Made by a program: the position numbers and the translations under genes. Under the pieces are notes generated by a model that saw only the letters and a list, made by a program, of their open reading frames with translations, ran no database searches and was not told the DNA's origin. Below, piece by piece: positions 17,714-25,226 of a stretch of 36,558 nt of DNA. The stretch is from Gammaproteobacteria bacterium UBA6724 (lineage in GTDB: Bacteria; Pseudomonadota; Gammaproteobacteria; Pseudomonadales; Azotimanducaceae): the NCBI GenBank assembly GCA_002454165.1, contig DKIG01000043.1:23393-59950 (forward strand), written 5' to 3'. The stretch's first letter is position 1. Every line of letters begins with the position of its first letter.

Positions 17714-19144
17714 ATGCTGAATCGTAAACTGAATGTGGCACCCATGATGGGCTATACCGACAAGCACTACCGCTATTTGTTGCGGCTCATGTCGCCTCAT
17801 GCGGTGCTGTACAGTGAAATGATCGTCGCCAATGCCCTGATCCATGGCAACCGGGAGCGTTTTCTTGACCACAGCAAGGATGGGCCCTGCGCGGTTCAAC
17901 TGGGCGGCAATGACCCGGAAATGCTCGCCAAATGCGCGGTGCTGGTGCAGGGAGCCGACTATCAGGAAGTCAATCTCAATCTGGGATGCCCCAGCAACTC
18001 TGTACAGCAGAGCGGCATCGGTGCCTGTTTGATGGCGACTCCAGGGTTGGTGGCGGACTGTTATCAAGCCATGCAGGAGAGTGTCAGCATCCCCGTGACC
18101 ATCAAATCCCGTACTGGCATTGATGCCCGGAATGATTTCGGATTTTTCGAGGAATTTATTACGAGCCTTTACGATGCTGGATGTCGGGTGTTTCTTATTC
18201 ATGCCAGGAACGCAATACTCCATGGTCTTTCTCCCAGAGAAAATCGGGATATCCCACCGCTTAGATATGATCATGTGGCGAGGATCAGAGATACGCTACC
18301 AGATGCTGAATTCATTTTGAATGGCGGCATCAGGACTGTTGCTCAAACCATGACGCTTCTAAATGAATATGAGGGCGTGATGCTGGGACGGGCACCCTGT
18401 CACAATCCGTTTCTGCTCGCAACACTTGAACAGTGTATCTTCCAGACCGCCCTGCCCTCGCGCTGGCAAATTCTGGCTCATTACCGGTCATACATGGCGC
18501 AACAAACCGCTCAGGGGGTGCCCTTCAGACAGGTTGCCAGACACTTGTCTGGACTCTTTGCGGGCCTACCCGGTGCCCGGGCATATCGTCGGCATCTTGG
18601 AATCTGCATGAACTCGGACGGGGCAAGCACCGAACTGTTGGACTCGGCGCTGGCGCAGATACAGCTTGTCAGATATATGATTGACGAACTATTGCAGTTA
18701 TTTCAAGGGCTGGTCACCCAAGAGGATGACGAGGCACCAGATCAGTCCGTTACACTGGTCGCGGCTGCATTGATGCTGGAAGTATCCCGGTCGGACAGCA
18801 CCAAAACTCGGATAGAACTGGACACCATAGCGAGACTCATGGCGGAGGAGTTCGGCTTGTCCGCTCAGAAGGTCTCATCGCTCATCAGGGTAGCGGATGC
18901 CCAGGTTGAGGCAGCGCATGATTTATATCAGTTCACCCAGGTCATCAATCAACAGTTGGATTATGCTGGCAAAAAACGGCTACTCTACGCCATGTGGCTG
19001 GTGGCGTTTGCTGACAAGCGGGTTGACGCCATTGAAGATCACACCATTAGGAAAATTGCCAGGCTGTTACATCTTGCCCACGAGGACTTTATCCGGGAGA
19101 AGCTGAGGGCGCGGGATGACGCCGCTCAGCGGTCCCGGCTTTAA
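17714..19144 (+). CDS. dusA: tRNA-dihydrouridine synthase DusA with fused C-terminal TerB domain
   Basis: Residues 1 to about 320 form a full DusA, the FMN/NADPH enzyme that reduces uridines in the D-loop of tRNA: APMMGYTDKHYR at the start, catalytic C92 in NLGCPSNSVQ, KSRTGID, LNGGI, and LPGARAYRRHL at the end. The frame continues without a break into about 155 residues resembling a stand-alone TerB protein: M322-IDELLQLFQG, then VAAALMLEVSRSD, LYQFTQVINQ, MWLVAFADKRVDAIEDHTIR and HEDFIREKL. E. coli DusA is about 330-345 residues and ends where this extension begins. M322 could be the former start of a separate terB; I see no good ribosome site before it. The gene ends tail to tail with the STAS gene, sharing TTAA. 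Confidence 0.92.
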   Translation: MLNRKLNVAPMMGYTDKHYRYLLRLMSPHAVLYSEMIVANALIHGNRERFLDHSKDGPCAVQLGGNDPEMLAKCAVLVQGADYQEVNLNLGCPSNSVQQSGIGACLMATPGLVADCYQAMQESVSIPVTIKSRTGIDARNDFGFFEEFITSLYDAGCRVFLIHARNAILHGLSPRENRDIPPLRYDHVARIRDTLPDAEFILNGGIRTVAQTMTLLNEYEGVMLGRAPCHNPFLLATLEQCIFQTALPSRWQILAHYRSYMAQQTAQGVPFRQVARHLSGLFAGLPGARAYRRHLGICMNSDGASTELLDSALAQIQLVRYMIDELLQLFQGLVTQEDDEAPDQSVTLVAAALMLEVSRSDSTKTRIELDTIARLMAEEFGLSAQKVSSLIRVADAQVEAAHDLYQFTQVINQQLDYAGKKRLLYAMWLVAFADKRVDAIEDHTIRKIARLLHLAHEDFIREKLRARDDAAQRSRL

Positions 19145-19683
19145 CCAGTCCTGGCATAGGCATCAGAGGCAGCATCCTTTTCCTGCTCCAGCGCGGACAC
19201 CAGGTCCTTGAACTTGTCACGGTTCTTCTGATTCAGATTCATCAGCGTTTTGTGCGCTTCCAGCACCTGCTCCCGCAAGGCATCCTCGCTGAGCATTTCT
19301 CTGGGTGCTGGAGATAATTCGGTAATCTGCGGCGGCATATAATTATCGGGATAGGCGGATTCCTTCAGGATGAGACATACTTCTTCCATTGCCATGCTTT
19401 TCAGGGTGCGAGTGATATCTTCTCTGGGCGAAATAATGCTCGGTATGGCACCAAAGGAGTCTCTGGTACATATTGCAATCCTGGCAAGCAGACCAAGGGC
19501 GGTGCTGTCTATACATTGGGTTTCCGATAAATCAATCACGACGGACTTAAAATTTTTTGCCGCTCTTAAATGGCTCAGAAAAGAAGCAATAGCCGGGCCC
19601 AGGGTTAGACGCACCTCGCCAATAAATTTGAGCACATGAATACCCTTATCTTCTGCGTAGAGAATCTTGCCCATACTGCTCAC
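19141..19683 (-). CDS. STAS-domain protein, anti-sigma factor antagonist-like
   Basis: The N-terminal 105 or so residues form a STAS domain like SpoIIAA/RsbV. S60 in CIDSTALGLL sits where the regulatory phosphoserine of SpoIIAA lies. The last 75 residues are an extra charged, helical, probably coiled-coil tail (LREQVLEAHKTLMNLNQK). Its start overlaps the stop of the upstream phosphatase gene by four bases (ATGA), so the two are co-translated and probably work together: the phosphatase would reactivate the STAS protein by removing phosphate from S60 (inference from partner-switching systems). No anti-sigma kinase or sigma factor gene is nearby. The stop codon shares TTAA with that of dusA on the opposite strand. 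Confidence 0.88.
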   Translation of the reverse strand: MSSMGKILYAEDKGIHVLKFIGEVRLTLGPAIASFLSHLRAAKNFKSVVIDLSETQCIDSTALGLLARIAICTRDSFGAIPSIISPREDITRTLKSMAMEEVCLILKESAYPDNYMPPQITELSPAPREMLSEDALREQVLEAHKTLMNLNQKNRDKFKDLVSALEQEKDAASDAYARTG

Positions 19684-21032
19684 TTCGCATTTGCCACAGT
19701 AAATATGGCGATGTCGTCAGGGATATTCCTGGCGTTAGACATACCCAGTTGCTCTACTAGGGTGTCTATATCCTGCCGTGGTTGATCTACCACCGACAGC
19801 AGGTGCTCTTCTTTGGCTTTCAGTGTCGGCTGGGACATGATTTCAAACACTCCATCTGAAAACATGATGATGGAATAGACTGACGGCAACTCAAGATGGT
19901 GCACATCAAACTGAGGCCTATCATAAAGTCCCAGGGGTTGGCCTCCAGTGGCGAGGAAACAGGCACCGGACTCTTGATATAAAATGGCGCCCGGATACTG
20001 GGCTGCATTGCTGTATTCCAGACTGTTATTTTCCTGGTCTATCACGCCAAAAAACATGGTGATATGTTGTTCCAAATCCCACTGCATCAGCTCGGCGTTA
20101 AACCAATACAAAACCTCCGCCGTAGAACCAAACTTCCCAAACTCGTCCCGAAGTCTGCGAGAAAGACTCTTGAGCAATACCGTAATGAACGCACTTGACG
20201 CACCATGCCCGGAAACATCTGCAATATAGAAGGCTGCACGACCATCCGGTAACTCGCAATAGTCAATAAAATCACCGCTGACTATCATTGAAGGATACAA
20301 CTGATGACTAAAGGTCAGACCCTGAATGTGCCCTGGCGATTCTGGCATCATCGCCTGCTGCACCCGAAACCCAGATTGCTGATCCCGCTCAAGCAATCTT
20401 AACATGGATTCGGAATCATGACTTAAAGAATCATAACTTGCTGCATAGCCCCTGGTCTCAGTGCCCCTGGCATCAGCAGCCCTGGCATCGGTAGCGCTTT
20501 GTGGATGGACCGCCGGGGCATCAACACTGGTGTGGGTCTGCCTCCGAGCCAGATTTTCCCGAACCACAAAGTTAAGCAATACCTGTTCTGCATCAACATA
20601 GTAGAGGTAGTCTGCCGCCCCTGCCTCTATATGCGCCAGCACTGAGCTGTCATCCGCTTTTGTTGCTATGAGCAGGACCGGTATTGAGGGGAACTTCTCG
20701 CCTATCCTGGTCAATAGTTGGAGCGAAGACAGGTGGTGTCTGTCCGGGTTTAATGCGGATTCAAGCAGTACTAGATCCGGGCGGCAGGTGCGAACTGCTT
20801 CCAAGGCACTTTCATAATCGGTAATTTTGATAGCGTAGGCACCGGAGTCAGTCAAGCCCTGTCCGATACTGGTAGCTTCCGAAGATGTCGAAATGATGAG
20901 GATAAACGAGCTCTGGACACCGACTAGACCTGGTCGCTTCACGTCAGATTCCCCTGCGCTGGACCCTCTTTCTGATACTGTCGTCACATCCCGCTCTGCA
21001 CGCTGGTGTATTACCTGTGTATATTGGTGCAT
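19680..21032 (-). CDS. SpoIIE/RsbU-type PP2C phosphatase with degenerate receiver domain
   Basis: Residues 42-160 fold like a response-regulator receiver (RPDLVLLESALN, VLLIATKADDSS, EAGAADYL), but the key residues are missing: the acidic pair at the end of strand 1 is replaced by STS, the phosphoacceptor Asp is Glu (E91), and the Lys near the end is Tyr. It is therefore a pseudo-receiver. A low-complexity linker (165-200) leads to a PP2C/SpoIIE Ser/Thr phosphatase domain with SGDFID (D254) and ADVSGHGASSAF (D272), both metal-ligand motifs intact. Many Proteobacteria have receiver-SpoIIE proteins that control STAS partners; the following STAS gene overlaps by four bases. There is no clear ribosome-binding site, and a promoter-like pair lies just upstream. 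Confidence 0.9.
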   Translation of the reverse strand: MHQYTQVIHQRAERDVTTVSERGSSAGESDVKRPGLVGVQSSFILIISTSSEATSIGQGLTDSGAYAIKITDYESALEAVRTCRPDLVLLESALNPDRHHLSSLQLLTRIGEKFPSIPVLLIATKADDSSVLAHIEAGAADYLYYVDAEQVLLNFVVRENLARRQTHTSVDAPAVHPQSATDARAADARGTETRGYAASYDSLSHDSESMLRLLERDQQSGFRVQQAMMPESPGHIQGLTFSHQLYPSMIVSGDFIDYCELPDGRAAFYIADVSGHGASSAFITVLLKSLSRRLRDEFGKFGSTAEVLYWFNAELMQWDLEQHITMFFGVIDQENNSLEYSNAAQYPGAILYQESGACFLATGGQPLGLYDRPQFDVHHLELPSVYSIIMFSDGVFEIMSQPTLKAKEEHLLSVVDQPRQDIDTLVEQLGMSNARNIPDDIAIFTVANAK

Positions 21033-21044
21033 AAAACTTGGGGA

Positions 21045-21073
21045 AGATTACCCTTATTACTTAATTATTACAA
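21045..21073 (-). promoter_or_regulatory. Candidate sigma70-like promoter of phosphatase-STAS pair
   Basis: On the minus strand there is TTGTAA (21073-21068), a 17-base spacer and TAATCT (21050-21045). The -10 box ends only 12 bases from the ATG at 21032, so a transcript from here would be nearly leaderless, which would fit the absence of a Shine-Dalgarno sequence. The evidence is weak. Confidence 0.35.
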
Positions 21074-21141
21074 GTGGTTAGACTGATTTTCTTAGAAGCG
21101 GTTTTAAGGAATTGACGCAACTGAATTGTCATGTCCGCATT

Positions 21142-21164
21142 TGTGGATGGTAGTTTGTGGATAA
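21142..21164 (-). promoter_or_regulatory. Perfect DnaA-box match plus a degenerate one
   Basis: 21156-21164 read on the minus strand is TTATCCACA, the consensus DnaA box; 21142-21150 matches at 7 of 9 positions. They lie between mlaA and the phosphatase gene. One 9-mer match in a window this size is not improbable by chance, so a role is not established. Confidence 0.25.
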
Positions 21165-21182
21165 TAGATTGTCTCTGGTCGC

Positions 21183-21911
21183 CTAAAAATCATCACCGAA
21201 TGGGTCTTCTACCTCGCCATCCTTGATCAAATAAGTTCTTCTCTGTAGATAGGCATCGCGAATAAACAGGTATCGGTCCCCAAAAATAGCCTTCTCCAGG
21301 TTAATAAACTGACTACGCTGATGCACCAGCCTGATGCCATAGGTCCGGTTCCTGTGCCGGACTGGATGCAGGTATATCAGGGGGTCCAGAAGACCGTCCA
21401 TTGGGCGCACAAGGGAAGCCCTCAGGGTGCTCGGACCAAGCAACGGGAGCACCATATAGGGACCGGCAGGCATGCCCCAGCTTGCCAAAGTCTGACCAAA
21501 GTCCTCGTCGTGGTCTTGCAAACCCATCTTGGAAGCAGGGTCAAAGAGTCCGCCTAGGCCCAGGGTCGTATTGACCGTAATACGGGTCAGGTCACCCAGG
21601 CTCTCCCGGGGTTTACCCTGTAACAGATTGTTCACCGCATCATTAAGGTCGCGCAAGTTCGCATAGACTCTGCCCAAGGAATTCCTGATAGGGCTCGGGA
21701 TGATCTTTCGGTACATTCTGGCCGCAGGTTTCGTGATGATACGGTCAGCCACCTCATTGAATTTATCCATGTGACGGTTCATCCCTTCCCAGGGATCCGG
21801 GTTGGGTTCAGTCTGTGCTTCCTGATTGGACGACAGGGATGCACAAGCCTGCAGACACACCAGTAGCAACAAACCGACACCGGTTCTCTGTCCAAAAGCC
21901 AAGATGTTCAT
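21183..21911 (-). CDS. mlaA: MlaA (VacJ) outer-membrane lipoprotein
   Basis: MlaA sits in the outer membrane with a porin and extracts mislocalised phospholipids from the outer leaflet for retrograde transport by the Mla system. The 242-residue protein starts with a lipoprotein signal; lipobox LQAC places the lipidated Cys at 23. Family motifs are DPWEGMNRHMDKFN, NNLLQGKPRE, TLGLGGLFDPAS, DEDFGQTLASWG and PYMVLPLLGPS. MlaB-F are not in the window. It lies 71 bases downstream of the VWA gene and may be read through from it. Confidence 0.95.
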   Translation of the reverse strand: MNILAFGQRTGVGLLLLVCLQACASLSSNQEAQTEPNPDPWEGMNRHMDKFNEVADRIITKPAARMYRKIIPSPIRNSLGRVYANLRDLNDAVNNLLQGKPRESLGDLTRITVNTTLGLGGLFDPASKMGLQDHDEDFGQTLASWGMPAGPYMVLPLLGPSTLRASLVRPMDGLLDPLIYLHPVRHRNRTYGIRLVHQRSQFINLEKAIFGDRYLFIRDAYLQRRTYLIKDGEVEDPFGDDF

Positions 21912-21982
21912 AATCTGTCAACCCCTCTATCGCATTTTGACCTGGGATCCGCCCTCATCACGGCCTGCTCAAGAGTGTGTGC

Positions 21983-23134
21983 TTATTTGGAAAGATAGTT
22001 CATCCCGTTTTCAATACCAGAGATCGTCAGCGGGTACATCTGATCATCCATCAACTTTTTCGTTAGGGCAACGGAAGTGGAATATTCCCAGGTATCCCGC
22101 GGCGTTGGGTTAATCCAGACTACCTTGTCAAAAGTATCCAGCACCCGCTGCATCCAGATGGCACCGGGCTCTTCATTCCAGTGTTCAACGGCTCCGCCCG
22201 TATGAGTAATTTCATAAGGCGCCATGGTTGCATCGCCGACAAAAATCACTTTGTAGTCATGGGTATATTTATGCAGGATATCGTAGGTATCAATGCGCTC
22301 ATTGATGCGCCGGTTGTGTTGTTTCCATACACCGTCGTAAATAAAATTATGGAAGTAATAGGTATCAAGATGCTTGAACTCGGACTTTGCCGCAGAGAAG
22401 AGCTCTTCACACACCTTCACATGGGCATCCATTGAACCACCGTTATCAAGCAACAGCAGAACATTGACTGTATTGCGCCTTTCTGGACGCATGACAATGT
22501 CCAGCAGGCCGCCGTTCTTTGCTGTTTTGTCAATGGTGGTCTCAATATCAAACTCGTCCTCTGAACCCTGACGGGCGAGTTTCCGCAGTCGTCGCAATGA
22601 GATTTTTATACCCCGGGTGCCGAGTTCAACATTGTCGTCATAGGTCTTGTAGTCCCGCCTTGCCCAGGCACGTTTGCCGCGTCTTTTTTTGCCTTTGCGC
22701 TCCCTGCCTTCTCCACTTCTGCCATCGTCGCCTCGTCCGTCCCGGTCCTTTTCCTTCCCCTCACCCCGGACGGCCTTCTCAACTTCTCTTTTGAACACTT
22801 CAATTAACTTTTCCAGACCTCCCAGGGAATTGATCTTTTCAAGTTCTTTGGGGCTAAGGCTTTTTTCAAATTCCCGGCGCAAGTATTCATCGGGTATCAG
22901 TGACGCCAGTAAACCGGAAAGGTCTTCAAGTCCCTTGAAATAGGTGTTGAATGCACGGTCGAACTTGTCGTAATAGCGCTCGTCCTTCACCAGCGCCATC
23001 CTGCTCAGATAATAAAACTCATCAACATCCGCATACACCAGCCGCGCCTTGAGTACTTCCAGCAGATGCAGAAGCTCGGTAATTGATACCGGAATCCTTG
23101 CCTTTTTCAGAGTAAAAAAGAAATTGATTAACAC
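21983..23134 (-). CDS. VWA-domain protein (CoxE-like) paired with MoxR
   Basis: This 383-residue protein has a conserved N-terminal helical part (INFFFTLKKARIPVSITELL), a highly charged, low-complexity Lys/Arg/Gly/Asp linker at 120-160, and a C-terminal von Willebrand A-like domain. The MIDAS motif is DNGGSM, so the usual DxSxS has Gly at its first serine position (D230, G232, S234). Proteins of this kind work with the neighbouring MoxR ATPase, probably assembling or activating client proteins; the client is unknown. The start is GTG at 23134, with GGGTGAG seven bases before it. It is 47 bases downstream of moxR. Confidence 0.87.
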   Translation of the reverse strand: MLINFFFTLKKARIPVSITELLHLLEVLKARLVYADVDEFYYLSRMALVKDERYYDKFDRAFNTYFKGLEDLSGLLASLIPDEYLRREFEKSLSPKELEKINSLGGLEKLIEVFKREVEKAVRGEGKEKDRDGRGDDGRSGEGRERKGKKRRGKRAWARRDYKTYDDNVELGTRGIKISLRRLRKLARQGSEDEFDIETTIDKTAKNGGLLDIVMRPERRNTVNVLLLLDNGGSMDAHVKVCEELFSAAKSEFKHLDTYYFHNFIYDGVWKQHNRRINERIDTYDILHKYTHDYKVIFVGDATMAPYEITHTGGAVEHWNEEPGAIWMQRVLDTFDKVVWINPTPRDTWEYSTSVALTKKLMDDQMYPLTISGIENGMNYLSK

Positions 23135-23181
23135 TTTGCTCTCACCCTGCTCTCTTCACCCTTAGCAGATCCTGTCGCTGT

Positions 23182-24036
23182 TTAACTGACTAGGCTTCTC
23201 TGGCGTCGGTTCATAAAGGCAAGCCGTTCCAGGAGTTGCACATCCTGTTCATTCTTCACCAGTGCGCCATAGAGGGGCGGGATTGCTTTGGTGGTATCTC
23301 TATTGGTGAGAATTTCCTCAGGGATATCGTCCGCCATCAGTAGTTTCAACCAGTCTATCAGCTCCGATGTTGAAGGTTTTTTCTTGAGACCCGGTACCTT
23401 GCGCACATCAAAGAAAATCTCCATGGCTTCTTTCACCAGTGACTGTTTAATCTTTGGATGATGAACTGCAACGATTTCCGACATGGTGTCCCGGTCGGGG
23501 AATTGAATGTAATGGAAGAAGCATCGACGCAAAAAGGCATCTGGCAATTCTTTTTCATTGTTGCTGGTAATGACAATTACGGGCCTCTGCTTCGCTGTGA
23601 CCGTTTCCCCGGTCTCATAAACATGGAATTCCATTCTGTCGAGTTCAAGGAGCAGATCGTTCGGGAATTCAATGTCTGCCTTGTCAATTTCATCAATCAA
23701 AAGCACCACCCGTTTTTTTGCAGCGAAGGCTTCCCACAACTTGCCCTTTGCTATGTAGTTGTTGATGTCGTGTACTCGTTCATCTCCCAGTTGTGAATCC
23801 CGTAACCGGGAAACCGCATCATATTCATAAAGACCCTGCTGTGCCTTGGTAGTTGATTTGATATACCAGGAAATCAGATTCATGCCGAGTGATTTGGCAA
23901 TTTCCTCGGCAAGCATCGTCTTGCCAGTACCCGGCTCACCTTTGATTAGTAGCGGTCTCTCCAGGGTCACTGCGGCGTTAACCGCCATCCTGAGTTCCTC
24001 AGTAGTAATGTAAGTTGAAGTGCTGGAAAATTTCAT
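23182..24036 (-). CDS. MoxR-family AAA+ ATPase
   Basis: This is an AAA+ chaperone-like ATPase of the MoxR group. Starting at the second of two adjacent methionines (24036; 24039 also possible), the product has 284 residues and the family's typical N-terminus MKFSSTSTYITTEELRMAVN. Walker A is GEPGTGKT (33-40), Walker B is VVLLIDEID (110-118), and the sensor region is VIVITSNNEKELPDAFLRRC. The frame is open to 24231 but that part lacks homology. It forms a leftward pair with the VWA gene, the classic MoxR-VWA arrangement. 222 bases separate it from the divergent MaoC genes; no strong promoter stands out there. Confidence 0.93.
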   Translation of the reverse strand: MKFSSTSTYITTEELRMAVNAAVTLERPLLIKGEPGTGKTMLAEEIAKSLGMNLISWYIKSTTKAQQGLYEYDAVSRLRDSQLGDERVHDINNYIAKGKLWEAFAAKKRVVLLIDEIDKADIEFPNDLLLELDRMEFHVYETGETVTAKQRPVIVITSNNEKELPDAFLRRCFFHYIQFPDRDTMSEIVAVHHPKIKQSLVKEAMEIFFDVRKVPGLKKKPSTSELIDWLKLLMADDIPEEILTNRDTTKAIPPLYGALVKNEQDVQLLERLAFMNRRQRSLVS

Positions 24037-24258
24037 CATGGAGTGGGCATCCACAGGTTCAGACAAATTAAAAACTTCGGCAATATAACGCTTGACCGAC
24101 AAATACGCTAGACTTTCCAGCAGGTGCTCCCGAAAATACCTGCACAACAAGGGCCATGACCAGAGAAGCGAAAGCCATGCAAGGGGCATGACAGTCTCCG
24201 GCTTGCCTTTGCTCCCACGGCTGGTTAACAATACCCGACTTCAACAGAGGAGCATCCA

Positions 24259-24711
24259 ATGATCCGCCGATGGCAGGATGTCCAGGTAGGTGAAATATTC
24301 AATACTGAGCAGATCACCCTGAGCAGGCGTGACATCCTTGAGTTTGCTGCCGACTTTGACCCCCAGCCTTATCATCTTGACCCTGAAGCCGCGGAGGCGT
24401 CTATTTTTGGCGGTCTCTGTGCCAGCGGATGGCAGGTATGTGCGGTGATGATACGACTCATCAGCGATACTTTGTCCGCCGAGAATATAGCCTTCCTCGG
24501 TAGCGACGAAGTGCAGCAACTACGATGGCGCAAGCCGGTTTTCGTTGAGGACAGCCTCTCAGCGAGCATAAAGACCCTTGCCCAACATGCGCCTGAAGAC
24601 GGTGCAGATCATGGTTTGATTGACTGTAATATTCTAGTCAGCAACCAGCATGGTGAGCTTGTCATGGAACTGCTCACATCGCTGATGGTTGCTGGTGACA
24701 ACTCGCTATGA
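24259..24711 (+). CDS. MaoC-like (R)-enoyl-CoA hydratase, catalytic-type subunit
   Basis: A single hot-dog domain of 150 residues. The hydratase-2 motif is FAADFDPQPYHLDP, with the catalytic Asp/His pair at D34 and H39, followed by GGLCASGW. Such proteins hydrate enoyl-CoA thioesters in fatty acid, polyketide or steroid-side-chain metabolism. GAGGAG lies eight bases before the ATG. The stop overlaps the start of the next MaoC gene in ATGA, so the two are co-translated and likely form a heteromer. Confidence 0.88.
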   Translation: MIRRWQDVQVGEIFNTEQITLSRRDILEFAADFDPQPYHLDPEAAEASIFGGLCASGWQVCAVMIRLISDTLSAENIAFLGSDEVQQLRWRKPVFVEDSLSASIKTLAQHAPEDGADHGLIDCNILVSNQHGELVMELLTSLMVAGDNSL

Positions 24712-25199
24712 CTGAGGGACATTTCATCCGTAGTCGCTGGTTTGAGGACCTGCCTGTCGGTGAATTTCATGTCTTTGGTAGCCATACTTTCAGCGAAAAA
24801 GAAATTATTGATTTTGGAACACGCTATACGCCGCAAATTTTTCACACGGATCCGGTGGCAGCAGCAGACACCAGGTATCGTGGGCTCATCGCTTCCAGCT
24901 GGCACATCTGCGCTGTGTGGATGCGGATGATGGTTGAGTACATGGAACGTTTCGCAAGCGGCGTGGAGGATGGTCGCCGCAATGGTGCGGGGGTCAGTTT
25001 CCAGGACTTACGACTGTTACAGCCGGTGCGACCCGGACACACCCTCACCTTTACTTACGAGATTATTGAGAAGCCGGCGAAGGTGATTCGGGGTAAATGG
25101 GGAATTATCCGTAGCCGCAATGAAGCCTTCAATCACCGGGGCGAACTCGTATTCAGTTTTGTCATTGACATACTTGCCGAGCGCAAACCCAAGGGATGA
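24708..25199 (+). CDS. MaoC-like protein, probable non-catalytic partner
   Basis: This second hot-dog protein (163 residues) overlaps the first MaoC gene by four bases. At the position of the catalytic dyad it reads FGTRYTPQIFHTDP: H46 is kept but the Asp is T41. In heteromeric MaoC hydratases such as mycobacterial HadAB and ChsH1-ChsH2 one subunit carries the working dyad and the other shapes the acyl pocket, so a partner role is likely here (inference). The gene ends 27 bases before the convergent acetoacetate-decarboxylase-like gene. Confidence 0.83.
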   Translation: MTEGHFIRSRWFEDLPVGEFHVFGSHTFSEKEIIDFGTRYTPQIFHTDPVAAADTRYRGLIASSWHICAVWMRMMVEYMERFASGVEDGRRNGAGVSFQDLRLLQPVRPGHTLTFTYEIIEKPAKVIRGKWGIIRSRNEAFNHRGELVFSFVIDILAERKPKG

Positions 25200-25226
25200 A
25201 CGGCATGTCTGAGAGTGTGAGCTTCG

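Noticed and set aside
17705..18274. 189-codon minus-strand open frame opposite dusA
   Set aside because: It is a shadow of the DusA reading frame, with no ribosome site or homology.
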